64,000 nucleotides of DNA from Alteribacter aurantiacus DSM 18675 (GTDB lineage: Bacteria; Bacillota; Bacilli; Bacillales; Salisediminibacteriaceae), in contig NZ_KE386941.1 in assembly GCF_000429705.1 (NCBI RefSeq), positions 2,220,781 to 2,284,780 on the forward strand. Direction: 5' to 3'. Below the pieces are notes generated by a model. It did no database searches. It saw nothing but the letters and a program-made list of their open reading frames with translations, and was not told the origin of the DNA. Positions 7,753-15,267 of this stretch are shown here, one piece after another (positions within the stretch are counted from its first letter, which is position 1; every line of letters starts with the position of its first letter). A program made the translations under genes and the position numbers.

Positions 7753-8742
7753 ATGACGATGTTGAGAAGAATCAGCCTACTTTTATTTTCCGGCCTGCTT
7801 ATTGCATCCCTAGCCGCATGTTCATGGGGCGAATCAGATAAGGTTCGCGTAGCCGAAGTCACACGCTCAATCTTTTACGCACCTCAATATGTGGCCCTAT
7901 CAGAAGGTTTTTTTGAAGAAGAAGGGCTTAATGTGGATTTGACGACCACATGGGGTGGAGACCAAACGATGACGACCCTGTTATCTGACGGAGCAGACAT
8001 TGCCCTAGTTGGAGCGGAAACTTCCATTTACGTATATGCTCAAGGAGCGAACGATCCTGCAGTTAACTTTGCCCAACTCACTCAAACAGACGGTACATTC
8101 TTGGTTTCACGTGAAAAAATCGAGGATTTTACATGGGATGACATGAAAGGTTCTACATTCTTAGGTCAGCGTCGAGGTGGAATGCCGCAAATGGTTGGAG
8201 AATACGTGCTCAAAGATAACGGCATCAACCCTCGGACAGACTTAAACCTGATTCAAAATATCGACTTTGGTAATATCGCTTCCGCTTTTGCAAGCGGTAC
8301 AGGGGATTATGTCCAGTTATTTGAGCCTCAAGCAACCCTTTTTGAACAAGAAGGAATCGGGTATATCGTCGATTCTTTCGGTACTCAGTCAGGTGAAGTT
8401 CCATACACCGTTTATATGGCAAAAGAATCCTTTCTCGAAAAGAACGATGAAACAGCCGAACGATTTACAAGGGCCATCGCTAAAGCACAAAAATGGGTTC
8501 ATGAGCAACCTGCAAGTGTAGTCGCAGAATCGATTCAACCCTTCTTCGACGACACCCCTCTTGATGTGATCGAAAGTGTAGTAGAAAGATACCGCAGTCA
8601 AGGGTCATATGCTCAATCACCTTTATTAAAAGAAGAAGCATGGTATCACCTACAAGCGATCATGGATGAAGCGGGAGAGCTTCCTACAGAAGTGGAATAC
8701 CGCACACTAGTAAATACAGACTTTGCAAACAGGGTGGAATAA
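7753..8742 (+). CDS. ytlA: ABC transporter substrate-binding lipoprotein, NMT1/THI5-like (YtlA)
   Basis: Secreted lipoprotein of 329 residues: signal peptide MLRRISLLLFSGLLIASLAAC with the lipobox LAAC (Cys at about residue 23), followed by a periplasmic-binding fold of the SsuA/ThiY/NMT1 group. YAPQYVALSEGFFEEEGLNV and GADIALVGAET are typical of this group. Known relatives bind nitrate, sulfonates, taurine or thiamine-pyrimidine precursors; the B. subtilis Ytl substrate is not settled. AGGAGG precedes the start. It is the first gene of ytlA-ytlC-ytlD, 26 bp before ytlC. No TPP riboswitch was found upstream, which speaks mildly against a thiamine role. Confidence 0.85.
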   Translation: MTMLRRISLLLFSGLLIASLAACSWGESDKVRVAEVTRSIFYAPQYVALSEGFFEEEGLNVDLTTTWGGDQTMTTLLSDGADIALVGAETSIYVYAQGANDPAVNFAQLTQTDGTFLVSREKIEDFTWDDMKGSTFLGQRRGGMPQMVGEYVLKDNGINPRTDLNLIQNIDFGNIASAFASGTGDYVQLFEPQATLFEQEGIGYIVDSFGTQSGEVPYTVYMAKESFLEKNDETAERFTRAIAKAQKWVHEQPASVVAESIQPFFDDTPLDVIESVVERYRSQGSYAQSPLLKEEAWYHLQAIMDEAGELPTEVEYRTLVNTDFANRVE

Positions 8743-8768
8743 CCTGCTTTTTTGAAAGGGTGGTGACC

Positions 8769-9548
8769 GTGGCTTTACTTGAGATCAATAAAATTGAAAA
8801 AACGTACTTTTCCAAAACGTCGGTTACTGAAGCGATTAAGGATATTAATTTGGCTGTGGAAAGAGGGGAATTTATCTCCATCATTGGACCGAGTGGTTGT
8901 GGTAAAACAACCCTTCTCTCCATGATTTCCGGCTTATTAAAACCTACATCTGGAACCATAAAGTTAGACGGGAAACAAATTACAAAGCCGACGCCTGAAA
9001 CTGGTTATATGCTTCAGCAAGATTATTTGTTTCCTTGGCTTTCTATAAGGCGAAACATTACATTGGGGCTTAAAACGATGGGCCTTTTAACAAAAGAAAC
9101 CGAATGTCATGCTCTTCATTTACTCAATGAAATGGGGCTTGGAGAATTTAAGGATGTGTATCCTTCTCAACTTTCAGGGGGGATGAGGCAGCGTGTGGCC
9201 CTTGTTCGCATGCTTGCCACACAACCTAAGCTACTTTTATTAGATGAACCTTTTTCAGCCCTTGATTTTCAAACGAAACTAAAGCTGGAAGATTTGGTTC
9301 ATTCTACGATTAAAGAGCATGAAAAAACGGCGATTTTGGTTACCCACGATATTAGTGAAGCGATCGCCATGAGTGACAGGATCGTCATGCTCAGCCGACG
9401 CCCTGCAACGATACACCGCATTTTCAAAGTTCCTGACGCGTTGAAAGGCCTTGAGCCTTTTGAAGCAAGAAATACGGCGCTCTTTAACGACTTGTTTCAA
9501 GACATTTGGGAGGAGCTGGAGTCCTTTGAACACAAAAGAACTTCATAA
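8769..9548 (+). CDS. ytlC: ABC transporter ATP-binding protein (YtlC)
   Basis: ATPase subunit of the ytl importer, 259 residues from the GTG at 8769, placed eight bases after AAAGGG. Motifs: Walker A GPSGCGKTTL, Q-loop in MLQQDYLFPW, signature LSGGMRQR, Walker B LLLDEPFSALD and the switch His in VTHD. This is the SsuB/TauB/NrtD class that partners NMT1-like binding proteins. Its 3' end overlaps the start of ytlD by 23 bp, indicating translational coupling. Confidence 0.88.
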   Translation: MALLEINKIEKTYFSKTSVTEAIKDINLAVERGEFISIIGPSGCGKTTLLSMISGLLKPTSGTIKLDGKQITKPTPETGYMLQQDYLFPWLSIRRNITLGLKTMGLLTKETECHALHLLNEMGLGEFKDVYPSQLSGGMRQRVALVRMLATQPKLLLLDEPFSALDFQTKLKLEDLVHSTIKEHEKTAILVTHDISEAIAMSDRIVMLSRRPATIHRIFKVPDALKGLEPFEARNTALFNDLFQDIWEELESFEHKRTS

Positions 9549-10323
9549 CGCTTATGTCCAAGGGTTAAAGCGTGAAAAGCGTTTTGTGAGGATCACTCAG
9601 CTTTCCATCCTGATTTTGTTTTTTGTGTCTTGGGAGTTTCTCACAAGCCAACGTATTCTCGATCCCTTGCTCTTCAGTTCCCCATCGAGAGTCTGGAATC
9701 TCCTTTTAATTCGAATTTCGGATGGTTCCATTTTCGTTCACTCTTCGGTTACGTTGTTTGAGACCGTACTTGGATTTATTCTGGGGACGGCCATGGGGAC
9801 AGCAATGGCTGCTATGCTTTGGTGGTCCCGGTTTTTATCTAGAGTAATGGACCCTTATTTGGTCGTATTAAACTCCATGCCGAAAGTTGCTCTCGGTCCA
9901 ATTTTAATTGTCGGGTTAGGTCCTGGGTTTTCATCCATCATCGCGATGGGTGCGTTGATCTCGGTCATTATTACAACCCTTGTTGTATACAATGCGTTTA
10001 AAGAAGTAGATGAAAACTATGTGAAAGTCATTCGATCCTTTGGAGCAACGAAAAGAAAGTCTTTCTTCTCCGTCATTTTACCCGCATGCTTTCCGACGAT
10101 CATTTCAACTTTGAAAGTAAACGTCGGTCTTGCGTGGGTCGGGGTAATCGTAGGGGAATTTCTCGTTTCCAAACAGGGTCTTGGCTATATGATCATTTAC
10201 GGATTCCAAGTCTTCAACTTTACGATGGTCATGTTGAGCTTACTGATCATCGCTGTTCTCGCTACTTGCATGTATCAGCTGGTGGAACTATTGGAACGAA
10301 AGCTCTTAAAGTATAGAGGCTAA
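9526..10323 (+). CDS. ytlD: ABC transporter permease (YtlD)
   Basis: Permease with about six membrane helices, 265 residues, carrying the EAA-type loop (KVIRSFGATKRKSFFSVILPACFP) that docks to the ATPase. The TTG at 9526 is chosen because GGGAGGAG lies about ten bases before it and the product then begins MNTKELHN; the open frame extends upstream to 9451 but inside ytlC without a ribosome site. It is the last gene of the operon. A very long foldback follows it. Confidence 0.82.
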   Translation: MNTKELHNAYVQGLKREKRFVRITQLSILILFFVSWEFLTSQRILDPLLFSSPSRVWNLLLIRISDGSIFVHSSVTLFETVLGFILGTAMGTAMAAMLWWSRFLSRVMDPYLVVLNSMPKVALGPILIVGLGPGFSSIIAMGALISVIITTLVVYNAFKEVDENYVKVIRSFGATKRKSFFSVILPACFPTIISTLKVNVGLAWVGVIVGEFLVSKQGLGYMIIYGFQVFNFTMVMLSLLIIAVLATCMYQLVELLERKLLKYRG

Positions 10324-10332
10324 AACAAAAAT

Positions 10333-10476
10333 ACGAGGCAGGGACAGAAGTGTTTTTATGAATGAAAATCCGAACAATAGAGAGCGGTGCAAATAAACCG
10401 CTACTGAAATATTCTTCGCTCTGATAGCAAATTGTTCGGATTTCACTCTAATCACTTACTTTTTTCCCTGCCTCGT
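10333..10476. terminator. Long nested foldback between convergent ytlD and ytkD
   Basis: The outer arms ACGAGGCAGGGA (10333-10344) and TCCCTGCCTCGT (10465-10476) are perfect complements and are followed by T runs on both strands, so they can act as a bidirectional terminator. Inside them AAATCCGAACAAT pairs with ATTGTTCGGATTT, and AGCGGT with ACCGCT. The whole 144-nt segment can fold into one long interrupted hairpin, much larger than an ordinary terminator. Confidence 0.8.
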
Positions 10477-10479
10477 TTT

Positions 10480-10968
10480 TTATATAGCCGTAAGGAAGCG
10501 TTTTGTTACTTCTTCTAAGCTTAAATGCAACACATTATCTTTCATGATAAAGCTGTACTCGTGGTTCGTTCGCACATTTTCCGGCAATGATTTTAACAGC
10601 TTCGGACCTTTTGTTTCGTGGTAGTTACTGCGAGTCACAAGGTCATCCACATCCGCATAGTACACATTTTTAATGACTGTTTCCTTTTTTCCTCTTACAC
10701 GATATTGACCGACATAATGGATCTCCTTTACGATCCCACCTGTCTCTTCAAACACTTCACGTTTGGCAGCAGTAACCGCATCTTCCCCAGGCTCTACCTT
10801 CCCTCCAGGGAACTCCAAGCCTCTGGATGGATGAATCGTGAGAAGCCAGTTTCCTCTAAATCGGGATACGACCCATACATTTTTCGGTTGGTGAGAAAAA
10901 GGGTGATCGTCCGTTGAGAATTCTACTTCGTTGTTGTAATAATCTTTAAATGTATGAATGTTGCCCAC
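10480..10968 (-). CDS. ytkD: Nudix hydrolase (YtkD-like nucleoside triphosphatase)
   Basis: Nudix enzyme of 162 residues. The Nudix box reads GGKVEPGEDAVTAAKREVFE followed by ETGG, with all metal-binding glutamates. The start is taken at GTG 10968, eight bases after GGGAG; the frame extends upstream but B. subtilis YtkD also begins shortly before FKDYY. Known: B. subtilis YtkD hydrolyses (oxidised) purine nucleoside triphosphates and has been linked to antimutator activity and RNA 5' pyrophosphate removal. Position after ytlD, convergent, matches B. subtilis. Confidence 0.87.
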   Translation of the reverse strand: MGNIHTFKDYYNNEVEFSTDDHPFSHQPKNVWVVSRFRGNWLLTIHPSRGLEFPGGKVEPGEDAVTAAKREVFEETGGIVKEIHYVGQYRVRGKKETVIKNVYYADVDDLVTRSNYHETKGPKLLKSLPENVRTNHEYSFIMKDNVLHLSLEEVTKRFLTAI

Positions 10969-11056
10969 TATCATCACTCCCAGATGATTCGTCGGCACTG
11001 ACTAGGTTACAAATTCCGACGTTTATCGTTATTGTATGAAATCATACGGTGACTGT

Positions 11057-12265
11057 CTATGATTCTGCATATGTTTTTTCCTTCGGACGGATAAAGAAGA
11101 CAGTCAGGACCACTCCAATTAATGAAACACCGGCCAAAACGGCGAAGAGTAATGGATGAGAGGCTTTCATTAAAATAGCAATGATCGGTGGTGCAAGAGC
11201 AATTCCTACAAAGCGCATGCTTGAATAAATGGAAGAAATGGTTCCCCGTTCTTCTTTTCCAATACCTTCTGTAACTAGGGCATCCATACTCGGTAACGCG
11301 ACTCCGATGCCGATCCCACTTGCAAACATAGCGCTCAATAAAACATAAATATCTTTACTGAACGCTACCCAAACATTACACACAGTAAGAAGAATAAGCC
11401 CTGCAAACGTCGTCCATTTCATTACATTTTTTTCTTTACCAATCAATTTCCCTGTAACATAAGATGCCAAACAAAGAGCGGCCAAAGGAATTGCAAGAAT
11501 GATCCCCTTTTTCACTCCTTTTATAGCATGCTCCTCTTCTAAAATGGTCGAAAGATAAAACAACACGCCAAAAATCACAAACATACATATACATCCGATA
11601 GCAAAAATGGTGTAGAGCCAACGCCCTTCGTTGTGAAAAATCTTCTTTACTGAAATCACGAAGTCTTTAAATAATGGAGGCTTTTCCTTCTTTTTTGGTG
11701 TTTTTACCAAAAATGTCATCAGTAGAACCGACACGAGACAAAAAACAGGAAACGCCAAGAAAGGTGCATACCAAATGAGAGTAGCGAGTGCCGCTCCTAA
11801 AATCGGACTGAGCACTTTACCAAACGTGTTTGACGTTTCCACTACCCCTAAGCCATTACTCACATCTTCTTCTTTTGTAAAAATATCCCCAACAAGGGGC
11901 ATCACGATCGGGGCAGCTCCTGCTGCACCTACTCCTTGAAGAAAACGTCCGATCAAGATTGTCGCATAAGGATTCGGCAACTGCCAAGCGGCCCAACCGG
12001 ATATGGCACCTCCAACCGCAGCAATTAACAAGCTTGGAATTATAATTCGCTTACGTCCATATTGATCGGATAAAAAACCTGCAATAGGAATTAGAATAAT
12101 TGCCACAACTGAATAGACCGTAATAATCATACTTACCTGAAAAGCCGATATGTTCATTTCTTTTTCCATCGTCGGCAAAACAGGAATAAGCATAGAATTC
12201 CCTAAAGTCATGACTAAGGGGATCGATGCAATCGATATTAAGTCCCACGTCTTTTTCTCCTCCAT
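11057..12265 (-). CDS. MFS transporter, drug:H+ antiporter (DHA1) type
   Basis: A 402-residue protein with about 12 membrane helices. The loop GFLSDQYGRKR between helices 2 and 3 is the conserved MFS motif A, and GRFLQGVGAAGAAPI resembles motif C-region sequences of 12-helix multidrug exporters. The ATG at 12265 is set by GGGAGG nine bases upstream; the longer frame begins at 12292. The substrate is not predictable. It follows fdhE-mobA on the same strand with a gap of about 80 bp and may be co-transcribed, though nothing shows a functional link. Confidence 0.78.
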   Translation of the reverse strand: MEEKKTWDLISIASIPLVMTLGNSMLIPVLPTMEKEMNISAFQVSMIITVYSVVAIILIPIAGFLSDQYGRKRIIIPSLLIAAVGGAISGWAAWQLPNPYATILIGRFLQGVGAAGAAPIVMPLVGDIFTKEEDVSNGLGVVETSNTFGKVLSPILGAALATLIWYAPFLAFPVFCLVSVLLMTFLVKTPKKKEKPPLFKDFVISVKKIFHNEGRWLYTIFAIGCICMFVIFGVLFYLSTILEEEHAIKGVKKGIILAIPLAALCLASYVTGKLIGKEKNVMKWTTFAGLILLTVCNVWVAFSKDIYVLLSAMFASGIGIGVALPSMDALVTEGIGKEERGTISSIYSSMRFVGIALAPPIIAILMKASHPLLFAVLAGVSLIGVVLTVFFIRPKEKTYAES

Positions 12266-12344
12266 CAACAAAGCCCTCCCGCTCCTGCACATCTACATGT
12301 AGTATGCAAAGAGAGGCTCTGTTTTATGAAAGGTTACATTCCAA

Positions 12345-12947
12345 TCAGCCTTCTGGGTCGATATTTTTCACTCGAACGTACTCATCAGGACGATTCATGT
12401 TAAAAAATGCTCGTTCCCACTGTCTCTCACTAACGCCATTTAGATCATTGAAGGTGACTGATTTAACTTTCAGGTGAGAAAGCACATGCTTTAATGATAA
12501 TCTGTTCTCTTCAAGTGCTTGTTCCATTATGGGTAGTGACGATTTACGATACAAAGCCAAAAGAGGTTGATCTCTCCCTCCAGCACGAGGGATGATCACA
12601 TCAGAAGAGGCATTAGATTGATCGATCAGCCCTAACACAACCTCTTCATTCATGAGAGGCATATCACAAGCAACAACCAAGTTCCAATCTGTGGTACTCC
12701 ATTTTAACCCCGCATGAATGCCTGCAAGAGGACCTTTCCCCGAATGGTGATCCTTAATAAAGGAGACGTTTAAAAAGCGATACAGGTCTTCTTGATTACC
12801 TACTACAACCGTTTGACTGCATGTGGAAATAAGAATGTCTTTTACACGTTCGATCGTTGGAATCCCTCCAACGGTCAATAAAGCCTTGTTTGTCCCCATC
12901 CGACTTGATTTCCCGCCTGCAAGAATGACACCTGTGACTTCCCTCAC
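12345..12947 (-). CDS. mobA: Molybdenum cofactor guanylyltransferase
   Basis: Joins GMP to molybdopterin to form the MGD cofactor used by DMSO-reductase-family enzymes such as formate dehydrogenase and nitrate reductase. The 200-residue protein opens with VTGVILAGGKSSRMGTNKAL, the nucleotide-binding signature, and keeps VACDMPLM with the metal-binding Asp and the PRAGGRDQPLLALY substrate segment. Its ATG overlaps the fdhE stop by four bases (ATGA), so the two are translationally coupled. No molybdoenzyme structural gene lies in the window. Confidence 0.9.
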   Translation of the reverse strand: MREVTGVILAGGKSSRMGTNKALLTVGGIPTIERVKDILISTCSQTVVVGNQEDLYRFLNVSFIKDHHSGKGPLAGIHAGLKWSTTDWNLVVACDMPLMNEEVVLGLIDQSNASSDVIIPRAGGRDQPLLALYRKSSLPIMEQALEENRLSLKHVLSHLKVKSVTFNDLNGVSERQWERAFFNMNRPDEYVRVKNIDPEG

Positions 12948-13705
12948 GACGGATCTCCATATCCTTCTTCTTGGGCAATGTAATCGAGGTGCAACGTGAG
13001 AAGGTCTATCATCGCAGCCGAGTGAAGATGAGAAGGTTTAATGATTTTTACGTAATTTTTGCAGCTATCGCATAGTTCCAATTCTGATGTTTGTTCTTCT
13101 TGAACGGTTACGGTATACACTTCTTTTTCTCCACAATGAGCACACGCGTGACGTTTTTCTTGCCACTCTGTTTCACACCTTGGGCAAAGGAACATGCCTT
13201 CTTTTTTTAACCGAATTGGCTCAGCACAGCATGGACAAGCGCCACCTACATTCATCTTGTCTACGAAACCCTTTGAACGCTCTGCAATCAATTGTAAAAA
13301 TGGCCGTAGCCCTTGTTCCGCTATATAGTGAGGAAACCAAGCCGCAATTTGGTATTTGTCCGCTTCTTGTTGAAAATAATCCGTGTTATAGCGGAGGGCT
13401 TCTTTCATCCAACGTAGGGCCGTCTCATCGTCCTCTAACCTCTCGGCACAGCGATCCAAATCCGATACAAGGTCTTCGGAGTACGTTTTTAAAACCGCTA
13501 GTATTTCCGCTAATGCCCATTCATAACGAGAGACGGTTAAGGGAGTTTCTTCAAGTTGAGACAAGATGGGGAATTCTTTATCAATATCCTCTTCCCGAAT
13601 CCGGCTTGTCCAGTTTTTACTTAAAGATTGTTTGATACGATTCTGTACCTCAAACATCTCTTGTTGTAATTGAACATATTCCTCTGACACAATAGATGGA
13701 TCCAT
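12944..13705 (-). CDS. fdhE: Formate dehydrogenase accessory protein FdhE-like
   Basis: A 253-residue protein with an all-helical N-terminal part and a C-terminal rubredoxin-like metal domain. Four CxxC pairs are visible: CPCC, CPRC, CAHC and CDSC, then the FdhE-type ending YVKIIKP...DLLTLHLDYIAQEEGY. Known: FdhE is needed for assembly of respiratory formate dehydrogenases and binds iron through these cysteines. Start ATG at 13705 follows AGGAGTGAG. Coupling to mobA agrees with a role in maturing a molybdopterin formate dehydrogenase encoded elsewhere. Confidence 0.82.
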   Translation of the reverse strand: MDPSIVSEEYVQLQQEMFEVQNRIKQSLSKNWTSRIREEDIDKEFPILSQLEETPLTVSRYEWALAEILAVLKTYSEDLVSDLDRCAERLEDDETALRWMKEALRYNTDYFQQEADKYQIAAWFPHYIAEQGLRPFLQLIAERSKGFVDKMNVGGACPCCAEPIRLKKEGMFLCPRCETEWQEKRHACAHCGEKEVYTVTVQEEQTSELELCDSCKNYVKIIKPSHLHSAAMIDLLTLHLDYIAQEEGYGDPS

Positions 13706-13827
13706 TCATCTCACTCCTGCCTATGGTTTTCTTTTATCAAATGTTTTGATCTGTTAAACTAACATTAGTAAACAAAAGGGACTGAATCTTTTTCAGTGGT
13801 CCCAAACCGTCCGGGAGGCTTTCGCTC

Positions 13828-14694
13828 ATGCAAATGAGGTTGGTTATTGTCGCATTTCTTTTTATTATCATGGCTATAGGATTTTATTTCTTTTCCCAAG
13901 ACGAACAAGGCCTCTCCATTGGCTTTCATGACGAGAGAAGCTATACTCCTGCTCATCATCACACTGACCGTAACGTTGAGATAAATATAGATGAAATTCG
14001 ACGTACATATGAGAATGAAACCGATCCAACCGAGTGGGGCGAGCGAGTAAGTGGGGTGAAAAATCGGATGCTCACCTCAGACTCTGTGATCGCTCTCACG
14101 TTTGATGCGTGTGGTGGACCTTTTGGTAACGGTTATGACGATTCTCTTATTACTTTCCTACGAGAGCATGATATTCCTGCTACTCTTTTTGTGAACTTCC
14201 GCTGGATTGAGGAAAACGAAGAGGTATTTCTGGAACTGGCGGGTGATCCATTATTTGACATTGCCAACCATGGAACCGAACATCTCCCCCTCTCTGTAGC
14301 CGGAAAAGGGGCGTGGGGGATTGAAGGTACATCCTCTGTAGATGAAGTCATTGACGAGGTCATGATTAATCAAGAGAAAATCGAGTCCTTAACAGGAAAA
14401 ACCCCAACATACTTTCGATCTGGGACCGCCTATTACGATGAAAAAGCAGTTGCAATTGCAGAAGACCTTGGTTTGACTGTAGTGAATTACGATGTCTTAG
14501 GTGATGCCGGAGCTACATTTACAGCTGACCAAGTCAAAGAAGCCCTTCTGACGAGTACTGAGGGATCTATTCCTCTTCTTCACATGAATCAGCCTTCATC
14601 GGGAACGGCCCAAGGTGTAAAAGAGGCGATTCCTCTTCTTTTGGCAAAAGGGTTTTCATTCGTACATCTAGATGAATACGAATTAACAGAATAA
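13828..14694 (+). CDS. Membrane-anchored polysaccharide deacetylase family protein
   Basis: The 288-residue product has an N-terminal membrane anchor or uncleaved signal (LVIVAFLFIIMAIGFYFF) and an extracellular NodB-type domain. Motif 1 reads LTFDACGG in place of the usual TFDD, motif 2 NHGTEH keeps the two metal histidines, and motif 3 is YFRSGTAYYDEKA. Known: the fold removes acetyl or other N-acyl groups from peptidoglycan, chitin or related polymers. The altered first motif belongs to a less studied branch, so activity and substrate are uncertain. Start follows GGGAGGC. The next gene lies 29 bp downstream and is probably co-transcribed. Confidence 0.8.
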   Translation: MQMRLVIVAFLFIIMAIGFYFFSQDEQGLSIGFHDERSYTPAHHHTDRNVEINIDEIRRTYENETDPTEWGERVSGVKNRMLTSDSVIALTFDACGGPFGNGYDDSLITFLREHDIPATLFVNFRWIEENEEVFLELAGDPLFDIANHGTEHLPLSVAGKGAWGIEGTSSVDEVIDEVMINQEKIESLTGKTPTYFRSGTAYYDEKAVAIAEDLGLTVVNYDVLGDAGATFTADQVKEALLTSTEGSIPLLHMNQPSSGTAQGVKEAIPLLLAKGFSFVHLDEYELTE

Positions 14695-14723
14695 AAGCTT
14701 TATCACTTAAAGGAGTTACCTAC

Positions 14724-15209
14724 ATGACAAGCAAAAAAGGCATTCTTTTTTATAGTGCAGTCGCACTTTTTAGCATGATTTTTATCGCTGTAGCGGTTTG
14801 GGTGAATCAATCGCTCTATGCTGGAGTGGTAAATCAACCGATCATCATTACAATGGGACTATGTATATTAGGGCTTGCTGTATTCGAGCTATACAAAAAA
14901 ACGTTTGAACAACGTCACGCTCTTTCAACGGCTGTTCTTTGTGTCACATCAGTTGTGTTTTTGATCGTTATTTTTCCAAGTCATAGTTACGAAGCTTCCG
15001 AACAGCAGCTCGTGGCTGAACTGTCAGATGAATGGAACGAGGATGTTCGCTCCATTGGTGTGATTACCCCCTCCTTTACGGGCAATGAAAGGCCGAGTGT
15101 CTTTGTGACTCGTTTTTACGTCCATGGTATAGAAGCGAACGGTGAAGAAGTGTTCTTCTTCGTGGACCCTGCCTCAGGCGAATCCACCCAATTAGAAACG
15201 GCATCATAA
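14724..15209 (+). CDS. Hypothetical membrane protein, 161 residues
   Basis: Not recognised. Three hydrophobic helices are visible in the first 95 residues (GILFYSAVALFSMIFIAVAVWV; PIIITMGLCILGLAVFELY; LSTAVLCVTSVVFLIVIFP). A 65-residue outside domain follows, with alternating polar and hydrophobic residues that look like a small beta domain (SIGVITPSF...VFVTRFYVHGIEANGEEVFFFV). AAAGGAG precedes the start. Tight spacing to the deacetylase and a shared downstream terminator suggest a two-gene operon. Confidence 0.65.
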   Translation: MTSKKGILFYSAVALFSMIFIAVAVWVNQSLYAGVVNQPIIITMGLCILGLAVFELYKKTFEQRHALSTAVLCVTSVVFLIVIFPSHSYEASEQQLVAELSDEWNEDVRSIGVITPSFTGNERPSVFVTRFYVHGIEANGEEVFFFVDPASGESTQLETAS

Positions 15210-15211
15210 TC

Positions 15212-15243
15212 AAAAGCCCACCGGCATGTGTCGGTGGGCTTTT
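15212..15243. terminator. Bidirectional terminator between the 161-residue protein gene and arsB
   Basis: AAAAGCCCACCG pairs with CGGTGGGCTTTT, with T on one side and A on the other, between convergent genes. Confidence 0.88.
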
Positions 15244-15267
15244 GGGTGTATCGTTATGCTGTTTTAT

